Shown: piece after piece, positions 58,117-64,000 of the stretch
Layout of the letters: every line of letters begins with the position of its first letter
Numbering within the stretch: the first letter of the stretch is position 1
NCBI RefSeq assembly: GCF_000341085.1
Contig: NZ_ANBA01000008.1
Location: forward strand, 310,001 to 374,000
Length of the DNA stretch: 64,000 nt
From: Nocardiopsis ganjiahuensis DSM 45031
GTDB lineage: Bacteria; Actinomycetota; Actinomycetes; Streptosporangiales; Streptosporangiaceae
Direction of reading: 5' to 3'
Made by a program: the position numbers and the translations under genes
The notes under the pieces: model-generated
The model's input: the letters and a program-made list of their open reading frames with translations, nothing else
The model's database searches: none
What the model was told of the DNA's origin: nothing

Positions 58117-58776
58117 ATGAGTGTCATGGCTATCGGCAAGACGGACCTGGGACCGGCACCGCTCACTGTGGACGACCTGCGACGTACGCCGGACGACGGG
58201 CGGCGCTACGAGCTGGTCGACGGGAGGCTTGACGTGTCCCCCGCACCCGTGTTCCTGCACAGTCGCGTCGAAACCCGACTCAGCATTCACCTGGGCAACC
58301 TGGCGCCGGTGGAGTGCGAGATCATCACCGGTCCCGGCATCAACATCAACGCGGACCGGACGCATCACCGCATCCCGGACCTGGTGGTCATCAGCACCGA
58401 GGACGCCGAAAGCCCGTACTTGACCAAACCGCCGCTGCTGGCGGTGGAGGTGGTCTCCCCCGAGAGCGTCCTGCGGGACCACCACACCAAGAAGCACGAG
58501 TACGCGGCCTTCGGCATCCCCTCGTACTGGGTGATCACCCCCGACCCGGACGAACCGAGCATCATCGAGATGCGCCTGAAGGACGGCGAGTACACCGAGG
58601 TGGCCGCCGCCTTCGGCGAGGACGTCCTGGACACCGAACTGCCCTTCCCGATGCGGGTCGTCCCCCAGTGGCTGCTGCGTTCCGGTGGCGACTGGCGCCG
58701 GCACATCGGCGGACCGGAGGAGGCGGACGATGCGAAGGCCACGGAGGAAGCGGAGAAGTCGGAGAGTGGCGCGTAG
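58117..58776 (+). CDS. Uma2-family (DUF820) PD-(D/E)XK nuclease-like protein
   Basis: A 219-residue protein of the Uma2/DUF820 family, restriction-endonuclease fold. Seen: LTVDDLRRTPDDGRRYELVD, GRLDVSPAPVFLHSRVETRL, INADRTHHRIPDLVVISTED, LLAVEVVSPESVLRDHHTKK and HEYAAFGIPSYWVITPDP. The Asp in PDLVV and Glu in AVEV are the expected metal ligands, and Lys in TKKHEYA completes the site. These genes are abundant and usually solitary in actinomycetes and cyanobacteria, with unknown roles. AAGGAGGCAAG precedes ATG 58117. Terminators lie on both sides, so it is monocistronic. The C-terminal 20 residues are charged and low-complexity. Confidence 0.88.
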   Translation: MSVMAIGKTDLGPAPLTVDDLRRTPDDGRRYELVDGRLDVSPAPVFLHSRVETRLSIHLGNLAPVECEIITGPGININADRTHHRIPDLVVISTEDAESPYLTKPPLLAVEVVSPESVLRDHHTKKHEYAAFGIPSYWVITPDPDEPSIIEMRLKDGEYTEVAAAFGEDVLDTELPFPMRVVPQWLLRSGGDWRRHIGGPEEADDAKATEEAEKSESGA

Positions 58777-58794
58777 CCTCTGTCCCACGACGGC

Positions 58795-58830
58795 ACGGAG
58801 CCGGGTGCCGCCTCGGGCACCCGGCTCCGT
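58795..58830. terminator. Bidirectional terminator
   Basis: ACGGAGCCGGGTGCC (58795-58809) pairs perfectly with GGCACCCGGCTCCGT (58816-58830), 15 bp and 6-nt loop, between the Uma2 gene and the minus-strand RHH gene, whose last base is the final base of the stem. Confidence 0.8.
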
Positions 58831-59087
58831 CATGTCTGCTCCGGCTCCTCCCCCGAACCCCCGTCCTCCTTCCCGGCGGCGGATTCGTCCGGCTCGGACC
58901 TGCGCGGACGCCCTCGGCGCGGGATGTCCCCGGCCTCCTTGGGCATCCGCCCCGCGTCGTCCAGGGCGCGGCGCAGGAGGAACTCGATCTGGGCGTTGGT
59001 ACTGCGCAACTCCTGCCCGGCCCAGCGCGCGAGCGCGTCGTGGACGGCGGGGTCGAGCCGCAGCAGCACCTTCTTGCGCTCGGGCAC
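58830..59087 (-). CDS. Small ribbon-helix-helix-like protein
   Basis: An 85-residue protein with an Arc/MetJ-like start: KKVLLRLDPAVHDALARWAG then QELRSTNAQIEFLLRRALDD, the beta-strand and two helices of an RHH DNA-binding dimer. The C-terminal 40 residues are charged and disordered (RRGRPRRSEPDESAAGKEDG). It follows the SPFH gene by 16 nt on the same strand; this pair is recurrent in actinomycetes as far as I recall. It could be an autoregulator or antitoxin-like protein, but no toxin is next to it. ATG start. Confidence 0.8.
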   Translation of the reverse strand: MPERKKVLLRLDPAVHDALARWAGQELRSTNAQIEFLLRRALDDAGRMPKEAGDIPRRGRPRRSEPDESAAGKEDGGSGEEPEQT

Positions 59088-59103
59088 GGCACATCACCCG
59101 GAT

Positions 59104-60012
59104 CTACTGGTAGAGGGTCCCGGTGTTGACGACGGGACTGGCGGGACGGTCCGAGCACAGCACCACGAGCAGGTTGCTGACCATGGCGGCCTTGCGCTCC
59201 TCGTCGAGGTCGACCACGTTCTCGTCCGACAGGCGCGCCAGGGCGCGGTCGACCAGGCTGACGGCGCCCTCGACGATCTCGGCGCGGGCGGCGATCATCG
59301 CGCTGGCCTGCTGGCGCTGCAGCATGGCCTGGGCGATCTCGGGGGCGTAGGCGAGGTGGGTGAACCGGGACTCCACGATCTTCACACCCGCCGCGTCGAC
59401 CCGCTCGGCGACCTCCTTGGACAGCTGCTCGGTGATGGCGTCGGCGCTGTCGCGCAGTGAGGGAACGGCGTTGTCGCCGTAGGAGTCGTAGGGGTACTTG
59501 CCCGCGATGTGGCGGACGGCGGCTTCGGTCTGGGTGGAGACGAACTGGATGAAGTCGTCCACCTCGAAGGAGGCGCGTGCGGTGTCCTCGACCTGCCAGA
59601 CGACGACGGCGGCGATCTCGATGGGGCTGCCGGAGGCGTCGTTGACCTTCATGACGGAGGTCTCGTGGTTGCGGATGCGCGTGGAGACCGCGTTGCGCAC
59701 GGTCAGCGGGTTGACCCAGCGCAGGCCGTCCGTGCGGATGGTCCCGACGTAGCGGCCGAAGAACTGGACGACCTGGGCCTCGTTGGGCGCGACCATCGTC
59801 AGCCCGATGGACAGGACGGCACCGACCACGGCGATCACGATCCCGACCGCGACCAGGGACACGTGCATGCCGAGCAGCGGCAGGCAGGCGATCGCGGCGC
59901 CGCCGAGGAACAGCACGAGGGAGACCACGAACACGGGTATGCCGCTGGAGCCGAAGGCCTCGCGCTCCCGGTACTGCGGTGCGGGCCTGATGACGCTCGT
60001 CGAATCGCTCAT
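59104..60012 (-). CDS. SPFH (band 7/flotillin-like) membrane protein
   Basis: A 302-residue SPFH-domain protein. Two N-terminal TM helices ([40 protein letters not shown]) precede the band 7 domain ([80 protein letters not shown]), and a short helical region with [20 protein letters not shown] follows. Such proteins scaffold membrane domains or oppose stress-related proteases. ATG 60012 with GAGGATGG ahead. It is divergent from two PH-domain membrane proteins, sharing a 120-nt promoter region with a 10-nt palindrome. Confidence 0.9.
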   Translation of the reverse strand: MSDSTSVIRPAPQYREREAFGSSGIPVFVVSLVLFLGGAAIACLPLLGMHVSLVAVGIVIAVVGAVLSIGLTMVAPNEAQVVQFFGRYVGTIRTDGLRWVNPLTVRNAVSTRIRNHETSVMKVNDASGSPIEIAAVVVWQVEDTARASFEVDDFIQFVSTQTEAAVRHIAGKYPYDSYGDNAVPSLRDSADAITEQLSKEVAERVDAAGVKIVESRFTHLAYAPEIAQAMLQRQQASAMIAARAEIVEGAVSLVDRALARLSDENVVDLDEERKAAMVSNLLVVLCSDRPASPVVNTGTLYQ

Positions 60013-60069
60013 GTGGTGTCCATCCTCTGCGGCTTCCGTCCTTTTAGGTGATGACTTGAGCATAGCATT

Positions 60070-60079
60070 GTGATATCAC
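60070..60079. promoter_or_regulatory. Palindrome in the SPFH/PH divergent promoter
   Basis: GTGATATCAC is a perfect 10-mer within an AT-rich stretch (60056-60093), 58 nt from the SPFH start and 55 nt from the PH start, in a position where one regulator could control both directions. The site resembles YtrA-type GntR operators in general shape. Confidence 0.4.
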
Positions 60080-60133
60080 TTTTAGTAGACGGCCCTCCCC
60101 CGGGGCCACCGACTGAGAGGAGACGTGGACGCG

Positions 60134-60631
60134 ATGAGCACCGACGCTCTGCGCCTGCGACCGCCGAACAACCGCGTGGACCGGCGCGCGATCCGGTGGT
60201 GGACGACCCGGTCTCTCGCGGTGACGGTCGTCCTCACGGTCATCCCCGTCGTTCCCGCCCTGATCTGGGAACCGGTGCGCTTCTGGTTCCTGGTCGCCGC
60301 CGGGGTCCTCGGCGGGATCGGACTCCTGATCACCGTGGTGATGCCGCAGTGGCGCTTCCGCGTCCACCGCTGGGAGGTCACCGACACCGCCGTCTACACC
60401 TCCAGTGGGTGGATCTGGCAGGAGTGGCGGGTCGCCCCGATGTCGCGCATCCAGACCGTGGACACCGCGCGCGGACCGCTCCAGCGAGCGTTCGGGCTGT
60501 CGAGCGTGACCGTGACGACCGCGTCGGCCGCCGGGCCCATCGAGATCAGCGGCCTGGACCACCAGCTGGCGACCGAGGTGGCCGACCAGCTCACCGACAG
60601 CACCGAGGCGATCCCGGGGGACGCGACATGA
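60134..60631 (+). CDS. PH-domain (YdbS/DUF304-like) membrane protein
   Basis: A 165-residue protein with two TM helices (SLAVTVVLTVIPVVPALIW and FWFLVAAGVLGGIGLLITVV) and one bacterial PH domain (bPH2): WRFRVHRWEVTDTAVYTSSG, QEWRVAPMSRIQTVDTARGP, LQRAFGLSSVTVTTASAAGP. This matches YdbS of Bacillus. ATG 60134 is preferred; a GTG at 60125 is too close to AGGAG. Its stop overlaps the next gene by ATGA. In Bacillus the YdbS/YdbT pair is linked to resistance to certain membrane-active peptides; that role here is inference. Confidence 0.88.
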   Translation: MSTDALRLRPPNNRVDRRAIRWWTTRSLAVTVVLTVIPVVPALIWEPVRFWFLVAAGVLGGIGLLITVVMPQWRFRVHRWEVTDTAVYTSSGWIWQEWRVAPMSRIQTVDTARGPLQRAFGLSSVTVTTASAAGPIEISGLDHQLATEVADQLTDSTEAIPGDAT

Positions 60632-62505
60632 CCTCCCACGAGGACCACTTCCCCGAGAGGGACCCGCACGCGGAAGGCCCGCAGGAGGGTCCGGCCCCGG
60701 AGGCGCAGGGCGGCCCGAGCCCGGAGGGCCGACAGGAGGACCGGCACGCGGCAGCGCCCGCGGAGGTGCCTGCGGAGGTGCCCGCGGAGCCCTCCGAGCA
60801 AGCGCCCGAGGAGGCGGCGGAGGAGGGCTGGGAGGGCCTGAGCGCGCTCAGCGTGTGGGCCAGTACCGCCCTCGTGTCGCTGTTCATGGTTCCGTCCGCG
60901 ATCGTCGCGACCCTCGTGCTCTTCTTCGTCGACGTCTCGAACCTGTGGGCGCTCCTGCCGCTCCCCGCGGTGCTCGCCTTCATCGGGCTGATGACCTACC
61001 TCGACATGCTCCGGCTGCGGGCCACCCGGTACCGGATCACCGCCGAGCGCATGGAGATGCGCTCGGGCATCGTCGCCAAGGCCTACCGCTCCATCCCCCG
61101 CGAACGCGTGCGCAGCGTGGACGTGGCGGCCCCGATCTACGTGCGGGTCTTCGGGCTGTGCTCGGTGACCGTCGGAACCGGCGAGTCGGCCGGGGCGGGC
61201 GGCACCGACCAGCTCCAGCTGCTGTACGTGACGGCCGACCAGGGCGAGCGGCTGCGCCGCGAACTGCTGCGCCGGACCGCCACGCGCCCGAAGACCGCCG
61301 GCGCGGCGGACGGCACCGCGGGAACCGGCGGCGAGGCCGCCGACGAGGAGGAGACCGAGCTGGTGCGGCTGAACCCGCGCTGGTTCGCCTACGCACCCGC
61401 CACCACGGCGACCTTCGGTGTCGGGATCGGTGTGATCGCGGCCCTGATCGGCATCAACGCGCAGAGCGGCGGCCACGGCTGGCGGTGGATCTCCGAACAG
61501 GCCGGGCTCCCCAGCGCCCAGGAGATGTCCGGCTTCGTGATGAGCCGGCTGCTGCTGGTCGTCCCGACCGCCCTGTTCGCCCTGCTGCTCTCCGGCGTGC
61601 TCATCCTGGTCCTCGTGGCGGTGGAGACCTGGTGGGACTACCGGCTCGTCCGCGAGGCCGACGGCACGGTGCGGCTGCGCCGCGGCCTGCTGACCAGCGT
61701 GTCGCTGTCCGTGGAGGGCCGCCGCCTCAACGGCGTGGTCCTGCACGAACCCTTCGTGCTGCGCTCGGTGCGCGGGGCGTCCATCCGCGCGGTGGCGACC
61801 GGCCTGTCCGCCGGGGACGCGCAGAAGACCGAGGCCAAAAGCCGCCTGTCCCCCGCCATGCCCCGCGAGCGCGCCCGGGAGCTGGGTGCCGCTCTGATGC
61901 GGGAACCCGACTCCGCGCTGGACGTGCCGCTGGCCCGGCACCCGAGGGCGGCACTGCGCCGCCGGTTCACCCGGGCCACGGTCTGCTCGGTGGCGGCGCT
62001 CGCCCTGGCCGGTGGGCTCGCGTGGCTGCAGCGGGTGGCCACCGACGCCTGGTGGGAGGGGATCCGGACGGCGGAGGAGCACTTCATGCCGTTCCCGCTG
62101 ATCGGCCCGACCACCGAGGCCACCCCGGCCTGGGGCTGGTTCCTCGTGGCTCTGGTGTTCGTCGCGGTGGCGTTCTGGTACGCGGTCGGTTCCTACCGGG
62201 GCCTGGGCCACGGCCTGCACCCGAAGTACCTGGTGGTGCGCAAGGGGATGGCGGTCCGTACCACGGTCACCCTGGAGCGTTCCGCGGTGATCGGCTGGCG
62301 GATCACCCGCTCACCGTTCCAGCGCAGGCTCGGTCTGGCCGACGTGTCGGCGACCACCGCCTCGGGCGAGGGCACGTACACCGTCGGCGACGTGGGTCTG
62401 GGACAGGGACTGGCCTGGGCCGACGGGGCCGTTCCGGAACTGCTCGCGCCCTTCCTGGTGCGCGAGGAGGGCACCGCCGAGCCGAAGCCCTCCGTGCTGC
62501 CCTGA
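60628..62505 (+). CDS. PH-domain (YdbT-like) multi-TM membrane protein
   Basis: A 625-residue protein with an acidic Glu/Ala/Pro-rich N-terminal tail (about 1-65), then about six TM helices and three bPH2 domains: YRITAERMEMRSGIVAKAYR with IPRERVRSVDVAAPIYVRVF; then RLRRGLLTSVSLSVEGRRLN; then YLVVRKGMAVRTTVTLERSA with FQRRLGLADVSATTASGEGT. This is the YdbT architecture, somewhat longer because of the N-terminal tail. Coupled to the preceding YdbS-like gene, with which it presumably forms a membrane complex. A terminator follows. Confidence 0.88.
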   Translation: MTSHEDHFPERDPHAEGPQEGPAPEAQGGPSPEGRQEDRHAAAPAEVPAEVPAEPSEQAPEEAAEEGWEGLSALSVWASTALVSLFMVPSAIVATLVLFFVDVSNLWALLPLPAVLAFIGLMTYLDMLRLRATRYRITAERMEMRSGIVAKAYRSIPRERVRSVDVAAPIYVRVFGLCSVTVGTGESAGAGGTDQLQLLYVTADQGERLRRELLRRTATRPKTAGAADGTAGTGGEAADEEETELVRLNPRWFAYAPATTATFGVGIGVIAALIGINAQSGGHGWRWISEQAGLPSAQEMSGFVMSRLLLVVPTALFALLLSGVLILVLVAVETWWDYRLVREADGTVRLRRGLLTSVSLSVEGRRLNGVVLHEPFVLRSVRGASIRAVATGLSAGDAQKTEAKSRLSPAMPRERARELGAALMREPDSALDVPLARHPRAALRRRFTRATVCSVAALALAGGLAWLQRVATDAWWEGIRTAEEHFMPFPLIGPTTEATPAWGWFLVALVFVAVAFWYAVGSYRGLGHGLHPKYLVVRKGMAVRTTVTLERSAVIGWRITRSPFQRRLGLADVSATTASGEGTYTVGDVGLGQGLAWADGAVPELLAPFLVREEGTAEPKPSVLP

Positions 62506-62523
62506 GCCCCGCTCGACGGACCG

Positions 62524-62561
62524 GTGTCCCGGCGCCCCTCTTCCCCGGGGCACCGGGACAC
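62524..62561 (+). terminator. Terminator after the PH-domain operon
   Basis: GTGTCCCGG (62524-62532) pairs with CCGGGACAC (62553-62561), 9 bp, with an inner GC-rich loop that can extend the helix; 18 nt after the stop. Confidence 0.65.
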
Positions 62562-62685
62562 ACGTCGTCTGCGACCGGCCGTTCCCACCGGGGGCCTCTA
62601 GGTCGTGTTCCTTGGATCATTTCGGGTTCGCGACCACCAGGCTGCCTCTCGCTGCGCCGATATCACTCGGACAGCCAACCCCAGG

Positions 62686-62738
62686 CGGGCCCTCGCTGTG
62701 CGACGCTGCGGAGCTTGCGTAGCAGTGCACAGTAGGGG
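62686..62738. repeat. Hairpin-forming repeat, copy 1
   Basis: A 53-nt unit, GCGGGCCCTCG then a 37-nt imperfect hairpin (62696-62732) with arms CTGTGC/GCACAG and an inner GCTGCG/CGTAGC helix around AGCTT, then TAGGGGCAG. The second copy begins 84 nt later. The strand is undefined. It lies in the non-coding gap 62506-62886 and resembles dispersed palindromic (REP-like) units. Confidence 0.6.
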
Positions 62739-62769
62739 CAGCTTCGCTCATCGTCTGGCGAGAGATTGT

Positions 62770-62822
62770 CGGGCCCCCGCTGTGCGAAACTGCTGAGCTT
62801 GCGAAGCAACGCACAGTAGGGG
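62770..62822. repeat. Hairpin-forming repeat, copy 2
   Basis: The same unit as copy 1 with about a dozen changes: CGGGCCCCCG, then the 37-nt hairpin (62780-62816) and TAGGGGAGG. The outer CTGTGC/GCACAG arms are unchanged, and the next pair differs in a way that keeps pairing (G-T in copy 1, G-C in copy 2). The inner helix is weaker here. Confidence 0.6.
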
Positions 62823-62841
62823 AGGCGGCCGCTCACAGTCA

Positions 62842-62857
62842 TCGGCGCAAGCGCCGA
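62842..62857 (-). terminator. Short hairpin after the STAS gene
   Basis: TCGGCGC (62842-62848) and GCGCCGA (62851-62857), 29 nt beyond the minus-strand stop. Small but GC-rich; a likely terminator. Confidence 0.45.
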
Positions 62858-62886
62858 GCCCACCGAAAGCATCCGCGGAACACTCC

Positions 62887-63291
62887 CTAGAGAACGGGGT
62901 TGTCGAAGATGGGTTCTCCGTCCACCCGCAGGCCGCTGGTGTGGGTGAGGGCCATCTCCACCATCGGGTAGACCTCGAACAGGCGCCGCATCCCCAGGGC
63001 TTCGAGCACCCGCTCCGCGATGGGCGAGGGCTCGGCGAGGACCACGTGCCGACCCTGCCGGGTCAGGACCTGGTAGACAGCGACCAGGGCGCGCACGCCG
63101 CTGGCGTCGAAGAATCCGAGCCCGGACATGTCCACGACCAGACAATCGCACCGGGAGGCCTGGGCGGCCTGGAGCAGCCGATCACGCAGATGGTCAGCGG
63201 TGGCCAGGTCCACCTCACCGTGGACGCGCACCACCGTCACTCCTGTACATGGAAAACGTTCCTGGGCCGAGAACCGGGCATCCTTCGCCAC
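62887..63291 (-). CDS. STAS-domain anti-sigma factor antagonist
   Basis: A 134-residue SpoIIAA/RsbV-like protein. The start reads FPCTGVTVVRVHGEVDLATA and the phosphorylatable serine is in VVDMSGLGFFDASGVRALVA (D-A-S-G). VLAEPSPIAERVLEALGMRR completes the STAS fold. In its unphosphorylated form it would bind an anti-sigma kinase and free a sigma factor, probably a SigB/SigF-like stress sigma. No RsbW kinase is adjacent. GTG 63291 with GAGAGG eight bases ahead is preferred to GTG 63300. Confidence 0.9.
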   Translation of the reverse strand: MAKDARFSAQERFPCTGVTVVRVHGEVDLATADHLRDRLLQAAQASRCDCLVVDMSGLGFFDASGVRALVAVYQVLTRQGRHVVLAEPSPIAERVLEALGMRRLFEVYPMVEMALTHTSGLRVDGEPIFDNPVL

Positions 63292-63697
63292 TCGGGCCAC
63301 CTCTCACCGGACGTAACCTTTCCACTACGCAACCGCGTACGAGATCGTAACCTCTCCAGTGAGGTTCCGGGAGGGTTTCTGTGAGAAAATCCGCCAGAAT
63401 CTCGCTGATCTGACCTCGCCGACACCTTGATGTCACCATCTCCGGTGTCGGACCGCGACCGCGCTCGGGCTCCACTCCCCAGAGCCCACTCCCTTCTCTC
63501 TCGGACACTCCCGAAAAGGCACCCGCACCGTGCTTTCCGCTCGCGTGTGCGGTAAAAGCGGTACTTGGACACCCGTGTGACGGCCGGTGGCCCCGTTCCT
63601 TCTGGAACAGGGCCCCGACCGCCCTCATGGACACGAAGAGAGCGAAGGGAGGGAGCGGCCCCGCACTGCCCCGCGCAGTACGACGGTCGCGAACCCG
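63292..63697. other. Intergenic region with no gene seen
   Basis: 406 nt between the divergent STAS and DUF4916 genes. Reading frames in it lack codon bias and binding sites. It includes a less GC-rich part (63310-63440) suitable for promoters of both genes. No strong palindrome was found. Confidence 0.5.
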
Positions 63698-64000
63698 ATG
63701 ACCGAAACAGCTGACACCCAGCCCGGCTGGTTCTCCTCCGAGGAGCTGGAGAACGTCCGCGGCCGTATGCCCGTGCTCTACGTCCAGGCGGTGCCCGTAC
63801 GGGTGGACGAGTCCGGGTCGGTGACCCACGTGGGGCTGCTCATGCGCGCCGACCCCGACGGCACCTTCAACCGCTCGGTGGTCTCCGGTCGGGTGCTGTA
63901 CCACGAGCGGGTCCGGGACGCGCTCCTGCGCCACCTGGAGAAGGACCTGGGCCCGGTCGCCCTGCCGCGCATCCCCAGTTCGCCCCAGCCGTTCACCGTC
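63698..64000 (+). CDS. DUF4916 (NUDIX-like) protein, N-terminal part
   Basis: The gene starts at ATG 63698 and runs off the right edge; 101 residues are visible. The sequence GWFSSEELENVRGRMPVLYV, QAVPVRVDESGSVTHVGLLM, VSGRVLYHERVRDALLRHLE and KDLGPVALPRIPSSPQPFTV matches the actinobacterial DUF4916 family, a NUDIX-fold protein about 165-180 residues long. The function of the family is not known; a typical GX5EX7REUXEEXGU NUDIX box is not visible in this part. No clear binding site immediately upstream. Confidence 0.85.
   Translation, partial: MTETADTQPGWFSSEELENVRGRMPVLYVQAVPVRVDESGSVTHVGLLMRADPDGTFNRSVVSGRVLYHERVRDALLRHLEKDLGPVALPRIPSSPQPFTV

Noticed and set aside
62663..63151. Minus-strand frame with repeated CALLRKL...AQRGP peptides
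   Set aside because: It is simply the translation of the two hairpin repeats continued antisense/out of frame through the STAS gene; not a protein gene.

Overview
The window is high-GC DNA (roughly 70% or more by eye) with strong C/G third-position bias, many GTG starts and purine-rich ribosome binding sites. That fits an actinomycete chromosome. The mix of an AA10 polysaccharide monooxygenase behind a CelR/CebR-type operator, a GH10 xylanase, an actinobacterial iron box, PucR regulators and Hanks-type kinases suggests a soil saprophyte near Nocardiopsis/Thermobifida; that placement is inference. No rRNA, tRNA, CRISPR array, transposase or replication origin was recognised.

Layout. 1-3.5 kb: two adjacent substrate-binding lipoproteins, an iron-box-linked sucrase/ferredoxin-like protein and a secreted AA10 enzyme. 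4-14 kb: a Ser/Thr kinase with an odd membrane tail, a cytochrome P450, a GH10 xylanase, an APH(6)-like kinase, an HSL-type esterase overlapping an AraC regulator, two tandem NmrA-like proteins and a pentapeptide-repeat protein. 14-23 kb: a purine catabolic locus with PucR divergent from xanthine dehydrogenase FAD and [2Fe-2S] subunits, an 8-oxoguanine deaminase-like amidohydrolase and the molybdenum subunit, all overlapping end to end, then an AzgA-type purine permease. 23-26 kb: a second kinase and a class C serine hydrolase. 26.2-29.5 kb: a lower-GC accessory block with an XRE/TPR regulator, an HFCD-type flavoprotein, four small unknown proteins and a 17-nt perfect palindrome.

29.5-37.3 kb: a dicarboxylate symporter, a second molybdenum hydroxylase (fused [2Fe-2S]/Mo subunit plus a FAD subunit with a PaoB-like cysteine cluster) preceded by a 19-nt operator over its promoter, and a bis-MGD oxidoreductase. 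37.4-40.8 kb: a D-Ala-D-Ala-ligase-like ATP-grasp enzyme and an aminotransferase with a leader able to form alternative stems, then a lipoprotein. 41-49.5 kb: a GAF regulator translationally coupled to a small upstream ORF, a second PucR regulator, an SSS symporter with an agmatinase-family ureohydrolase, and an NCS1 permease. 49.5-55 kb: NmrA and SnoaL genes divergent from an XRE regulator, a MazG-like remnant, a TetR regulator, dimethylargininase and a zinc alcohol dehydrogenase. 55-64 kb: a membrane protein, a flavoprotein dehydrogenase, a Uma2 protein, an SPFH/RHH pair divergent from two PH-domain membrane proteins, a hairpin-forming repeat pair, a STAS antagonist and the start of a DUF4916 NUDIX-like gene.

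A theme is nitrogen and carbon scavenging: purines (XDH, deaminase, NCS2, NCS1, PucR), guanidino compounds (ureohydrolase, dimethylargininase), C4-dicarboxylates and plant or chitin polysaccharides. The best candidates for undescribed biology are the accessory block at 26.2-29.5 kb, the aminotransferase leader, the coupled small ORF before the GAF regulator, and a shared TetR-like 14-mer before two oxidoreductase genes.
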